Of a stretch of 64,000 nt of DNA, positions 52,559 to 61,556 are shown in pieces (the stretch's first letter is position 1; the number at the start of each line of letters is the position of its first letter). Source of the stretch: Atopobium sp. BS2 (GTDB lineage Bacteria > Actinomycetota > Coriobacteriia > Coriobacteriales > Atopobiaceae); contig NZ_JDFG01000012.1 of NCBI RefSeq assembly GCF_000565075.1, positions 148,612 through 212,611 of the forward strand, written 5' to 3'. The notes under the pieces were generated by a model that was not told where the DNA came from, searched no databases, and saw only the letters and a program-made list of their open reading frames with translations. The translations under genes were made by a program, and so were the position numbers.

Positions 52559-54385
52559 TTATGCCTCTTTTGGAAGCGTCTGAAGCGAAACCTCCTTGAG
52601 CTGCTCATTAGAAACAGGTGAAGGAGCGCTAGACATAAGATCAGAGCCAGAAGTAGTCTTTGGGAACGCCATGACATCACGGATAGAATCAGCACCTGCA
52701 AGCAACATGCATACGCGGTCAAGACCAAGTGCAAAGCCGCCCATTGGAGGTGCACCAAACGTCAAAGCCTCCATCAAGAAGCCAAATTGAGCCTTTGCAC
52801 GCTCTTCAGTAAAGCCGAGTTTCTCCAGAATCTTAAGCTGCAGCTCAGCGTTGTGAATACGCATTCCGCCGCCACCAGCCTCAAAGCCATCCATAACAAA
52901 GTCGTACGTATACGAGCCCATAGCCAGAGGGTCAGTGTCCAGAAGGTCAAGCTCATCCTCACGCGGAAGCGTAAAGGGCTGATGCTCAGAAGCGTAGGAC
53001 TGAGTCTCCTCATCCCAGTGGAACAGTGGGAAATTAACAACCCAAAGGAAATCATGACCTTCTCGCGGTACATCCAAGACCTTTGCCATATGCAGGCGCA
53101 TACCACCAAGAATCTCATCTGTCTCCAGGCGACCGCCCACAGCAAAGAGAATCAAGTCCCCTGCCTCAGCAGACATCTCTGCACGCAGTGCTTCAAGCTC
53201 TTCTGGCGAGAAGAACTTGGTAATAGGACCTCCCACGGAGCCGTCCTCTTTGAAGGCAACCCACGCAAGTCCCTTGGCACCAAAGCCGGCGGCTACCTCG
53301 GCAAGCTTATCTACCTGAGAGCGTGGCCAGGTGCCTGCACCCTTAACGTTGATTGCCTTGACGTACTGGCCTTCTGTTGTAGCAGCAGAGCTAAAGAGCT
53401 TAAAGCTTGACTGCTTGAAGACCTCAGAGACATCGTGGAGCTCCATACCAATGCGGGTATCAGGCTTATCGGAGCCGTAGGTATCCATTGCGTCCCAGTA
53501 CTGAATCTTGCGCAGTGGAGCTGGGAACTCAATACCCATCTTTGCAAATGCATCGCCCAGAATATCCTCAAGCTCGGCCATGACATCTTCCTCGCGGACA
53601 AATGCCATCTCCATATCAACCTGTGTAAACTCAGGCTGACGATCTGCACGAAGATCCTCGTCACGGAAGCACTTAGTAATCTGGTAGTAGCGCTCAATAC
53701 CGCCAATCATCAGTAGCTGCTTCAGCAGCTGTGGAGACTGTGGCAGTGCGTAGAAGTTTCCGCCCTGCATTCTGGATGGAACCAGGAAGTCACGAGCGCC
53801 CTCAGGAGTAGATTTAAACAGCGCTGGAGTCTCTACCTCGGTAAAGTCACGCTTATGGAAAGCCTCACGAAGCGCAAATGCAAAATCAGAACGCATACGA
53901 AGATTCTGTGCCATCTGAGGACGACGCAGGTCAACGTAGCGATATCTCAGGCGAAGGTCCTCGTTAACATCAATGTGATTCTCAATCTGGAATGGTGGAA
54001 CTGCACTGGTGTTAAGAACCTCAATCTTGGAAGCAAGTACCTCTACCTCACCGGTAGCAAGAGCCTCATTAGTCTGACCCTCAGAACGATGCTGAACCGT
54101 ACCAGAAATCAAAACAGGCCACTCAGGACGAATAGTCTCTGCAGTTGCAAATGTTTCTGCATCAACATCTGGGTCAAATAAAATCTGTGTCAAACCCTCG
54201 CGATCACGAAGGTCAACAAAGATTAGGCCTCCAAAGTCACGACGACGCCAAACCCAACCAGTGAGCGTAACAGTCTGGCCGATATGCTCTGCGCGAAGCT
54301 CTCCGCAGGTATGCGTATGCATACTGTGCAAATCAACAGCTGCATGAGCGGAATAATTCTGGGGGGTTTCTGAGGAACAATCCAT
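52559..54385 (-). CDS. aspS: Aspartyl-tRNA synthetase
   Basis: AspRS charges tRNA-Asp (or also tRNA-Asn in organisms with GatCAB). The N-terminal OB fold has TLTGWVWRRRDFGGLIFVDLRDREG, motif 2 is CFRDEDLRADRQPEFTQVDMEM, the bacterial GAD insertion follows, and motif 3 is GFALGLDRVCMLLAG. The 608-residue length is usual. GAAAGGATAAAA precedes ATG 54385; an earlier ATG at 54436 is not supported. It has a 20-residue N-terminal extension before the OB fold. Confidence 0.96.
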   Translation of the reverse strand: MDCSSETPQNYSAHAAVDLHSMHTHTCGELRAEHIGQTVTLTGWVWRRRDFGGLIFVDLRDREGLTQILFDPDVDAETFATAETIRPEWPVLISGTVQHRSEGQTNEALATGEVEVLASKIEVLNTSAVPPFQIENHIDVNEDLRLRYRYVDLRRPQMAQNLRMRSDFAFALREAFHKRDFTEVETPALFKSTPEGARDFLVPSRMQGGNFYALPQSPQLLKQLLMIGGIERYYQITKCFRDEDLRADRQPEFTQVDMEMAFVREEDVMAELEDILGDAFAKMGIEFPAPLRKIQYWDAMDTYGSDKPDTRIGMELHDVSEVFKQSSFKLFSSAATTEGQYVKAINVKGAGTWPRSQVDKLAEVAAGFGAKGLAWVAFKEDGSVGGPITKFFSPEELEALRAEMSAEAGDLILFAVGGRLETDEILGGMRLHMAKVLDVPREGHDFLWVVNFPLFHWDEETQSYASEHQPFTLPREDELDLLDTDPLAMGSYTYDFVMDGFEAGGGGMRIHNAELQLKILEKLGFTEERAKAQFGFLMEALTFGAPPMGGFALGLDRVCMLLAGADSIRDVMAFPKTTSGSDLMSSAPSPVSNEQLKEVSLQTLPKEA

Positions 54386-54631
54386 TTTTATCCTTTCGTC
54401 TTTGCTTCCCTGTGCCAAATCGGAAAGCACCTTCAAGACGGCAAAAACGTGTAGACGGCACGTTCTTGCTCATAGATAGACTATTGTACTCTCCAACGTT
54501 TAGTCGAATCCTCTCAATCTAAACTTAGTGGAGATTCACGAGGAATAAATAACTTACCGTCACACTTTTACGCTAGACTGAAATTGATACACATGAGCCC
54601 TCTTACAGGGCGAGAAGAACTTGGAGCTTTC

Positions 54632-55282
54632 ATGGCCTATAAAGCCGCTGTTTTTGATCTAGACGGAACACTTCTGAACACCATTGTTGATCTTGCCTGG
54701 GCAACCAATTACGCCCTTGAGCAGTTCAACATGCCCACCTATACCGTTGATAAAGTACGTCAGATGGTTGGAAATGGCGTTGCTAAACTTATCCGTGACG
54801 CTGTGCCAGAGGGTACCGATGATGCAACATACCAGTGCGTTCTCGCATGCTTTAAGGAGCACTACGCTGATCACAGCTTGGATAACACTGCGCCCTACCC
54901 TGGCATCCTCGATGCGGTAGATACGCTCAGATCAGCAGGTGTTAAATGCGCTGTTGTTTCCAACAAGCCAGACTTTGCTATTGCAGATTTAATGAGCAAT
55001 TTCTTCCCAGGTAGATTTGACTTTGCCCTGGGTCAGCGAGATGACCTTAAAAGAAAGCCTGATGCCGAGCCTGTTCATTACGCCCTTGCTCAAATTGGTG
55101 TTGACCCTCAAGACGCTGTCTATATTGGAGACTCTGAGGTTGATGTTGCAACAGCACGCAACAGTGGCATGCCTTGCATTAGTGTTACCTGGGGATTTAG
55201 AGATAAAGAAACGCTTCTAGCTGCAGGTGCCACCACACTCTGCGATACTGCAGATGAGATGGTGCAAGAAATTCTCAAATAG
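54632..55282 (+). CDS. gph: HAD hydrolase, phosphoglycolate phosphatase-like
   Basis: The 216-residue protein is a HAD phosphatase: motif I FDLDGTLLNT, motif II CAVVSNKPD, lysine in LKRKPDAEP, motif IV YIGDSEVDVATARNSG. The cap domain has the pattern PTYTVDKVRQMVGNGVAKLIR typical of Gph, which clears phosphoglycolate. ATG 54632 follows GGAG. A copy of the octamer (54610-54617) lies in the 5' untranslated region. Confidence 0.87.
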   Translation: MAYKAAVFDLDGTLLNTIVDLAWATNYALEQFNMPTYTVDKVRQMVGNGVAKLIRDAVPEGTDDATYQCVLACFKEHYADHSLDNTAPYPGILDAVDTLRSAGVKCAVVSNKPDFAIADLMSNFFPGRFDFALGQRDDLKRKPDAEPVHYALAQIGVDPQDAVYIGDSEVDVATARNSGMPCISVTWGFRDKETLLAAGATTLCDTADEMVQEILK

Positions 55283-55445
55283 TAGCACTAAAAATTGCAA
55301 CCATCCGCTCATTGCCGTTGAGCGAGAAAAAACGTCCGCTTGCCTATGCCTCTCAATTCATCTGAATAAGCGTATTCTGAGGGCGGTATAGTCTATAAAA
55401 GTGCGTCCATAATTTGCGCGCAAGCGACGTGGAAAGGATTGCATC

Positions 55446-55754
55446 ATGGGCAAGAAAAGTTCTGAGGTTCTCCAGATTTCTTACGAAGACCTGGTAGAGT
55501 ACCTGCACAGTAACCACTCTGTGTACATGCAAGTCGGACACCAGGTTTATTACCTCACTGATGTCAATTTTGAGGCATGGAGAGCTCAAGACACCAGTAT
55601 CAGAAACTCAAAAAACCACTTTGTAGATTGTTCTGAACTAGTTCCAACGGTAGACGAATTTCTCGCGCTTCCATTTATTAATGGAAAAACCATTAAAGAC
55701 GTTTTTGCACATGCAACGTTCTATGCATCCATGAAAAACGAAAAATCTGAGTAA
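55446..55754 (+). CDS. Hypothetical protein, 102 residues
   Basis: I do not recognise this family. The protein is soluble, acidic to neutral, with mixed helical and strand segments (SYEDLVEYLHSNHSVYMQVGHQVYYLTDVNFEAWRAQD appears in two parts). AAAGGA precedes the ATG, a terminator follows directly, and codon use is like the neighbours, so it is very probably a real, single-gene unit. Confidence 0.65.
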   Translation: MGKKSSEVLQISYEDLVEYLHSNHSVYMQVGHQVYYLTDVNFEAWRAQDTSIRNSKNHFVDCSELVPTVDEFLALPFINGKTIKDVFAHATFYASMKNEKSE

Positions 55755-55799
55755 TTCAAATTAATCAACTTTTTGTTGACTATCTCTCAGCTAAAACTT

Positions 55800-55829
55800 A
55801 AAGGATCTGTTAATCGCAGATCCTTTTTT
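55800..55829 (+). terminator. Intrinsic terminator of the 102-residue gene
   Basis: AAAGGATCTG (55800-55809) and CAGATCCTTT (55817-55826) pair perfectly over 10 bp, followed by U residues. Confidence 0.9.
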
Positions 55830-55868
55830 ATTACCTGGTAGATTGCCTTATTGGGCTACATTTCTCAT

Positions 55869-55899
55869 AAAAAACGCCGATGCAGCGCACCGGCGTTTT
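55869..55899 (-). terminator. Terminator of the hydrogenase gene
   Basis: AAAACGCCG (55871-55879) and CGGCGTTTT (55891-55899) form a 9-bp stem with an 11-base loop. On the minus strand a U run (55869-55874) follows the hairpin. Confidence 0.85.
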
Positions 55900-55922
55900 A
55901 CGTTTGATTTGAGAGAACGTTC

Positions 55923-57518
55923 CTACTCAACAGGTTTTTGAACCTCAAGAACCTCGGCGATCTCAACCTCAGCAGAGACCGTACCAGCAAGTTCTGGAAT
56001 AAGATCGTTGTACTTATTAGCAGAAGCCAGCTCGGAGGAAGCGGTCTTTGCGTAACGCTTAACTGCTGCGGCAGCACGGTTGACTGCGCTCAGCGTACCG
56101 GCGCCACCAACGCATCCTCCTGGGCAAGCCATGCCCTCAAGAAGATAACCTGGATATTTACCCTTAACAGCATCCTTGAGCATGGCTCGGCACTCAGCAA
56201 GGCCATCAACAGCCATGATAGGTACTTCTTTATCAGGGTACTTCTGGTGGATGACGTTTACTACGGCACCTGCTACGCCGCCAGCAACTGCAAAGGCGCG
56301 ACCGTCATGGGAGGCGTTTTCAAAGTCGGAGTTGTCATCATCAAGCTTGGTGTAGTCAATGCCCTTAGACTCCATCATTCCTGCAAGCTCCTCAAAGGTC
56401 AGAACAAAATCGACCTCGGACTTAACGGAGCGACGCAGTGCCTCAAGTTTCTTAGCGGTGCATGGTCCAATAAAGACAATCTTGGACTCTGGATTTTGTT
56501 TTCTTACCAGACGAGCAGTCAAAACCATTGGGGTGAGTGCCATAGAGATAGCATCAGCATGCTCTGGATGCTCTTTTTTAGCCATTGCAGACCAGGAAGG
56601 GCAGCAGCTTGTTCCCATAAAGGGAAGCTTCTCTGGGACTTCTTTGACAAAGTCTTCTGCTTCCTGAACAGTACAGAGGTCAGCACCGGTTGCTACCTCT
56701 TCTACCTCGGCGAATCCCATCTCCTTGAATGCCTCACGAAGACGACCAACGCTACCCTTGCCAAACTGACCAACAAACGAAGGAGCCACAATCGGAACAA
56801 CGGTGTAACCCTCATTGATAGCCTGAATTACCTGGAAAATCTGGCTCTTATCGGCAATTGCGCCAAAGGGGCAGTTGACCAGACACTGGCCACAAGATAC
56901 GCACTTCTCGTAATCAATATCTGCACGACCATGCTCATCAGAACCAATAGCATCCATACCGCAAGCGGCTGCACAAGGACGTACGTGGTGATGAATTGCC
57001 TGGTAAGGGCAGACCTTGAAGCACATGCCACACTGAATGCACTTCTCCTGGTCAATGTATGCCTTTTTGTCTACGAAGCTAATTGCCTCTTTAGGACAAA
57101 TCTCTCGACAAGGGTGCGCAAGACAACCTTGGCACGCGTTGGTAACGCGATACACGTTGTCCTCGCAGGCGTTACACGCAAACTTAACGATGTTAATCAG
57201 CGGTGGCTGGTAATAAACCTCAGGTCGAGAGGCCTCTTCTAGGCCGTCAGAAATTTTTTCTGGCTGATCCACGCCCTGCATAGGCATGCCCATAGTCATG
57301 CGAATGCGCTCGCCAACAATAGCGCGCTCCAAGAAGACGCTCTCACGATACGTAGCAATATCACCAGGAATAATCTTGTAAGGCAGCTCTTCCATCTGGC
57401 GAGCAATTTCATCAACGCTCTTATCTGCTTTTTCATACGCAAGCGTTGAAACTTCTTTAAATACCTTCCTGCGGATTTCAGTCAGGTTGGTATAGACACC
57501 TCGCATTGTGCCAGGCAT
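55923..57518 (-). CDS. [FeFe] hydrogenase, group B-like, with ferredoxin-type clusters
   Basis: The 531-residue protein has Cys-rich 4Fe-4S motifs: CNACEDNVYRVTNACQGC (115-132), CIQCGMCFKVCP (160-171) and CVSCGQCLVNCP (206-217). The H-cluster domain follows: L1 TSCCPSW (303-309), L2 GPCTAKKLE (351-359) and L3 EGMACPGGCVGGAG (461-474). L2 has GPC instead of MPC, as in the less-studied group B/C enzymes. It would evolve or oxidise hydrogen with ferredoxin. The HydE/F/G maturation genes are not in the window. GGAGGGGGAG precedes the ATG. Confidence 0.9.
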   Translation of the reverse strand: MPGTMRGVYTNLTEIRRKVFKEVSTLAYEKADKSVDEIARQMEELPYKIIPGDIATYRESVFLERAIVGERIRMTMGMPMQGVDQPEKISDGLEEASRPEVYYQPPLINIVKFACNACEDNVYRVTNACQGCLAHPCREICPKEAISFVDKKAYIDQEKCIQCGMCFKVCPYQAIHHHVRPCAAACGMDAIGSDEHGRADIDYEKCVSCGQCLVNCPFGAIADKSQIFQVIQAINEGYTVVPIVAPSFVGQFGKGSVGRLREAFKEMGFAEVEEVATGADLCTVQEAEDFVKEVPEKLPFMGTSCCPSWSAMAKKEHPEHADAISMALTPMVLTARLVRKQNPESKIVFIGPCTAKKLEALRRSVKSEVDFVLTFEELAGMMESKGIDYTKLDDDNSDFENASHDGRAFAVAGGVAGAVVNVIHQKYPDKEVPIMAVDGLAECRAMLKDAVKGKYPGYLLEGMACPGGCVGGAGTLSAVNRAAAAVKRYAKTASSELASANKYNDLIPELAGTVSAEVEIAEVLEVQKPVE

Positions 57519-57602
57519 TTCTCCCCCTCCTCGTTCACTTTATGCACGTCTGGGTAACGTATCCGCACAAAATGAATGTATGTCTCTATCACAAAGTATG
57601 TA

Positions 57603-58343
57603 CTATAAGTCCACCTCGGTGACACCAAAATAAGAAAATCGCTCTGGAATATCCGTTTTAATCACAATTTTTGCGCCCGTCACTGGATGAATAAATCCAA
57701 CGCGATATGCATGGAGCATTAACGGCTGCGGCCTATGCTTCTTTTTTGAGGTGCGCTGCAGAGATGATACGCTTCCATACAGCGCGTCTCCTACCAGAGG
57801 AAATCCAAGTGACGAGAGATGCACTCTAATTTGATGCTTTCTTCCTGTCAGCAAATTGACCAGTAGCAAGCTTTGAGTTTGACCTTGTGCTGATGAAGCA
57901 ACCTTTACTAGACATACCTCCGTTTGAGAAGGTTTGCCTGTTGCTGAGACCCTCATCTTTTGAGCGTCATGCCTATCTTTTCCAATTGCCTTATCTATCA
58001 GCAGTTTATTTGGCTCAAACGCTCCCTTAACGGCAGCTAGATACTCTTTGGAAAGCTCCTTAGAGGCAATAAGCTGGTCAAACTGAGGCTGCGTTTCTTT
58101 TTTGAGCGAGAAGAGCACTATGCCCGTAGTCTCCTTATCAAGACGATTCAATGCTTGAACCTGGGAAAGATCTACCTCTCTTAAGCCCTCAAGTGCACGG
58201 AGTTTCTCGCAAACTACATCGGTTAGCGAAGGCTCATGGGTACCATCTGCGTGAACAATAATTCCCGCTGGCTTATTCACGGCAAGCAGATACTCATCTT
58301 GGTACAAAATCTCAAGGTTATTGCCAGTCTGAAGAGCGTCCAT
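57603..58343 (-). CDS. RluA-family RNA pseudouridine synthase
   Basis: The 246-residue protein isomerises uridine in RNA. The catalytic Asp lies in LNRLDKETTGIVLFS. Other motifs are YLLAVNKPAGIIVHADG near the N-terminus and GRKHQIRVHLSSLGFPLVGDALYG at the C-terminus. It lacks an S4 domain. The target RNA cannot be told. ATG 58343 follows GAGGTGAG within the end of the LysR gene. Confidence 0.92.
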   Translation of the reverse strand: MDALQTGNNLEILYQDEYLLAVNKPAGIIVHADGTHEPSLTDVVCEKLRALEGLREVDLSQVQALNRLDKETTGIVLFSLKKETQPQFDQLIASKELSKEYLAAVKGAFEPNKLLIDKAIGKDRHDAQKMRVSATGKPSQTEVCLVKVASSAQGQTQSLLLVNLLTGRKHQIRVHLSSLGFPLVGDALYGSVSSLQRTSKKKHRPQPLMLHAYRVGFIHPVTGAKIVIKTDIPERFSYFGVTEVDL

Positions 58344-58344
58344 G

Positions 58345-59286
58345 CTACTCACCTCGCTTAACCACGTAGCGCTGCTCAGAAAGCACCTGGGCAAATGACT
58401 CGATTGTGCTCCACACATGATCGGTGCGGCGCCAGGCAACGCTGACCGAGTACGACATCTCTTTTCCTAGCTCAATAATGTGGAGACCAGACGTTTCAGA
58501 GTCGTAGTAAGAAGAAGCAACCAGCTCTGATGGCAAGAAGCACGCGCCCACCCCTCTCATGGCAAGCGCCAAAAGCGTCTCGGAGTTTCTGGACATAACC
58601 TTGATGGTAGGAGAAATGCCCGATGCGGCAAACGCATGGCGAGCAAAACTACCAGCAATATCTCGCTTACCTACCGTTAAGAAAGGGCAAGCTTCCAAGG
58701 CCGTGAGCTTTCCCGTCTTTTTGACTTGCGCAACAACCGAGTCAACCTTATCTGCATACAAAGATTCAAGAAGCGCTTGAGAAACTACCAGAACGATCTT
58801 CTCGTCAAACAGCTTTTTAACAACCAAGTCATACGACGACGAATTAACCGTTGCAACAATCAAGTCAAGCTGACCTTCGGACAGCCACTCAACAAGCTCG
58901 TCATTCTCGCCCTCATCAAGCTCAATGGAGATATTTGGGTGCAATTTTTGGAAAGCAGCAATGGAGCGCGGCATGATGATGTGACCTCGTGTAGCAGTGA
59001 CGCCAACACGCAGGCGACCTCGCTCGTTGCCCGCAATATCAAGAAACTCTTGATCCATAGCGCGACGCTGAGCCTGAAACCTACGGGCATAGCGCAAGAA
59101 CTCTTCTCCCGCAAACGTGAGCGACAGCGGGACCGTACGTTCTAGCAGCTTAGAACCAAGTTCTTTTTCTGCTGCCGCAATATTTGCCGAGAGCGTTTGC
59201 TGCGTTACGCTCAGACGCTCAGCTGCCTTAGTGAAGCTCTTTTCTTCTGCAACGGCAACAAAATAATCCATGGTTTGAAAGTTCAT
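58345..59286 (-). CDS. LysR-family transcriptional regulator
   Basis: The 313-residue regulator has an N-terminal winged helix-turn-helix (MDYFVAVAEEKSFTKAAERLSVTQQTLSANI) and a periplasmic-binding-like effector domain. Its gene is divergent from an NhaC-family antiporter, and an inverted repeat of LysR-box type lies in the shared region, so the antiporter is a likely target. GGGGGC precedes ATG 59286. The effector is unknown. Confidence 0.93.
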   Translation of the reverse strand: MNFQTMDYFVAVAEEKSFTKAAERLSVTQQTLSANIAAAEKELGSKLLERTVPLSLTFAGEEFLRYARRFQAQRRAMDQEFLDIAGNERGRLRVGVTATRGHIIMPRSIAAFQKLHPNISIELDEGENDELVEWLSEGQLDLIVATVNSSSYDLVVKKLFDEKIVLVVSQALLESLYADKVDSVVAQVKKTGKLTALEACPFLTVGKRDIAGSFARHAFAASGISPTIKVMSRNSETLLALAMRGVGACFLPSELVASSYYDSETSGLHIIELGKEMSYSVSVAWRRTDHVWSTIESFAQVLSEQRYVVKRGE

Positions 59287-59301
59287 TTTTGCCCCCACTG
59301 T

Positions 59302-59322
59302 ATTACAAAAATTACTTGTAAT
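59302..59322. promoter_or_regulatory. Candidate LysR operator
   Basis: ATTACAA (59302-59308) and TTGTAAT (59316-59322) are perfect 7-bp arms with a 7-base spacer; the inner T-N11-A is a LysR box. It is 16 bases before the lysR start and faces the antiporter. Confidence 0.6.
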
Positions 59323-59402
59323 TATAACCATTGAAAACAGTTGGACTTCAACTTTTTAGTTGCCTACTCTATTTACATAAGAAATTCGTTTGGAGTGGAT
59401 GC

Positions 59403-60836
59403 ATGGTAGAGCTAATAGTACTGAGTGCCTTTGCGGTGATGCTCATCGTAGGTACAGCCCTATCTTTTCCCCTTACATCTATCTTGACCATTGGTTTCTT
59501 CCTCTTTTTTGGTTACGGACTTTCTCGTAAAATCTCCGCAAAAAAGCTTTTATTAGCAGCCTTTGAATCTGTCTGGGAAGTTAAAACAATCATTGCACTG
59601 TTTGCTGTGGTTGGCGCTATGAGTGCTGCCTGGCGTGCAGCTGGAACTATTCCAGAAATTGTCAGCATTTCTGCTTCGCTTATTTCTCCATCTATCTTTA
59701 TTCTGGCAACATTCTTGCTCTGCACCATGATGTCCATGCTTCTGGGTACCGCATTTGGTACTGCTGCAACCATGGGAATCATCTGCATGTCTATTGGTAA
59801 GGCAATTGGAGCAAGCGAGTTCTTTATTGGTGGCGCTGTTCTTGCAGGTAGCTACTTTGGAGATCGTTGCTCCCCTATGTCTACCAGTGCAATTCTTGTT
59901 TCACAACTTACCGATACTAATCTATCCAAAAACATTAACCGCATGCTTCGTACCAGCGTAGTGCCTTTCATTGCCGCATGCGCTATCTATGTAGCGTGGG
60001 ACTTCTTTATGGCAAACACGGGAACTATCCCCGATGTCACTGGTCTTCTCAGCCGCTCTTTTAGGCTCTCTTTAATTTCACTCACACCAGCTCTTCTTGT
60101 CATTGTCTTCTCGCTTCTTAAAGTTGATGTCATTGTTACCATGGCATCCAGCTTGGTACTTGCTTGCATTCTGTGTGTCACCATCCAGCGCGTTCCTCTT
60201 GCCGACCTGCCAGTCATTCTGCTCTTTGGCCTTCGTGCTCCAGGTGCTACCGTTGCAAACATGGTTAATGGTGGCGGCGTTTTTTCCATGATGAACGTTT
60301 TGACAATCGTGACCATTTCTTCAAGTTACGCTGGTCTTTTCCAAACAACTGACCTGCTTCGCCGTATGTGCCAGCTGGTAGCTGACCTTTCCGATAACTC
60401 CACGCCTTTCTTTGGCGTTCTGATTACCAGCATGTTTACCTCGATGGTTTCTTGTAACCAGACGCTGGCTATTATGCTTACAAACGACCTGTGCGAGAAC
60501 GCAGAAAACTCTTCCAGCGCCCTTGCCTTGGATATCGAGAATAGCGCTGTAATTCTTGCTCCACTGGTTCCGTGGTCCATCTCAAACATCTCGGTACTCT
60601 CTGCAATTGGCGCACCTTCTATGAGCCTTCTGGCTGCAAGCTTCCTCTATTTGCTGCCTCTTTGGACTCTGGGAATTTCTCTGTGGCTCCATCGCCGTCC
60701 AGCAAAGATTGACGGTCATCGTGCTCGTTGGCTTGGCCTAACCTCTGACGATGTTCGTAGCTGCTCATGGCCACGCGTACAGGATGATGAGTCCGCAGAC
60801 TCTACCGCAAACCTTCCTGCCGTAAAGGTTGCTTAA
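59403..60836 (+). CDS. NhaC-family Na+/H+ antiporter-like transporter
   Basis: The 477-residue membrane protein has about 11-12 helices and the NhaC features MLLGTAFGTAATMGI, GGAVLAGSYFGDRCSPMSTSA, TSMVSCNQTLAIML and ENSAVILAPLVPWSIS. NhaC members exchange sodium for protons or carry organic acids or amino acids (e.g. malate-lactate antiport). GGAG lies 8 bases upstream of ATG 59403. Likely regulated by the divergent LysR gene. Confidence 0.88.
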   Translation: MVELIVLSAFAVMLIVGTALSFPLTSILTIGFFLFFGYGLSRKISAKKLLLAAFESVWEVKTIIALFAVVGAMSAAWRAAGTIPEIVSISASLISPSIFILATFLLCTMMSMLLGTAFGTAATMGIICMSIGKAIGASEFFIGGAVLAGSYFGDRCSPMSTSAILVSQLTDTNLSKNINRMLRTSVVPFIAACAIYVAWDFFMANTGTIPDVTGLLSRSFRLSLISLTPALLVIVFSLLKVDVIVTMASSLVLACILCVTIQRVPLADLPVILLFGLRAPGATVANMVNGGGVFSMMNVLTIVTISSSYAGLFQTTDLLRRMCQLVADLSDNSTPFFGVLITSMFTSMVSCNQTLAIMLTNDLCENAENSSSALALDIENSAVILAPLVPWSISNISVLSAIGAPSMSLLAASFLYLLPLWTLGISLWLHRRPAKIDGHRARWLGLTSDDVRSCSWPRVQDDESADSTANLPAVKVA

Positions 60837-60900
60837 GGCTCTGTTTAACACCTGTAATACGCATTGCTAAAACTGTAAGTGCCTTACTACACCTGCGCTT

Positions 60901-61554
60901 CTATTGATGCTTTGGTAATTCAATAATTCGGTCACAACGTTGAGCAATACTCATATCATGCGTGACCATAAGAAGCGTCTTATGGTTTGCGCGAACGGAA
61001 TCTAGCAAACTGTCTATAACAATAGTGGCCATAGCCTTATCAAGTGATCCAGTTGGTTCGTCAGCAAGAATTAAATTACCCGGTTTTATCATTGCTCGAG
61101 CAATTGCTACTCTCTGCTTTTCTCCACCAGAAAGCTCATTTACAACCGCATCGAACTTCTCGCCAATCTCGTAGTTTTCCAAGGAAGTTCTAATAAGACG
61201 TTCCTGTTCCTGCTTTGAAAGCTTGGTGTATTGAAGCGCTAATAAGAGATTTTTGCTTACTTTCCAGTCATTAATGAGAGCAAAAGATTGGAACAAATAA
61301 TTGATCTCTGTACGCCTCATAAGCGTTGCTTTTTTACTATTGATTGAAGGATATGCTTTTCCCTCAAGCTTGATTGTGCCTGAATCTAGCGTCTCGAGAA
61401 GACCGATGATATTAAGAAGCGTTGATTTTCCACACCCAGAAGGGCCCACGAGAGCCACTGACTCTCCACTTTCTATCTCAAATGAAATGTTATGAAGAAC
61501 TGTGTTGCTTCCAAATGACTTATTGAGAGCATCTACCTGTAGAAATGTTTTCAT
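60901..61554 (-). CDS. ABC transporter ATP-binding protein, bacteriocin export type
   Basis: The 217-residue ATPase is MacB/LolD-like: Walker [12 protein letters not shown]-loop YLFQSFALINDWKV, signature [16 protein letters not shown], Walker B LILADEPTGSLD and H-loop MVTHDM. The pattern 'NYLFQSFALINDWKV' is typical of putative lactococcin 972-type bacteriocin exporters. The octamer at 61156-61163 encodes IGEKFD here. It pairs with the 721-residue membrane protein upstream by 2 bases. Confidence 0.9.
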   Translation of the reverse strand: MKTFLQVDALNKSFGSNTVLHNISFEIESGESVALVGPSGCGKSTLLNIIGLLETLDSGTIKLEGKAYPSINSKKATLMRRTEINYLFQSFALINDWKVSKNLLLALQYTKLSKQEQERLIRTSLENYEIGEKFDAVVNELSGGEKQRVAIARAMIKPGNLILADEPTGSLDKAMATIVIDSLLDSVRANHKTLLMVTHDMSIAQRCDRIIELPKHQ

Positions 61555-61556
61555 AA

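Noticed and set aside
52531..52560. Tandem TTGCTT-like units between aspS and the ABC exporter
   Set aside because: There are only three or four imperfect units and no symmetry, so it is most likely simple-sequence noise.
55938..57242. A 434-codon open frame on the plus strand opposite the hydrogenase gene
   Set aside because: It is the mirror of a Cys-rich gene with strong codon bias. It has no ribosome binding site, its composition is odd, and the minus-strand protein has clear catalytic motifs.
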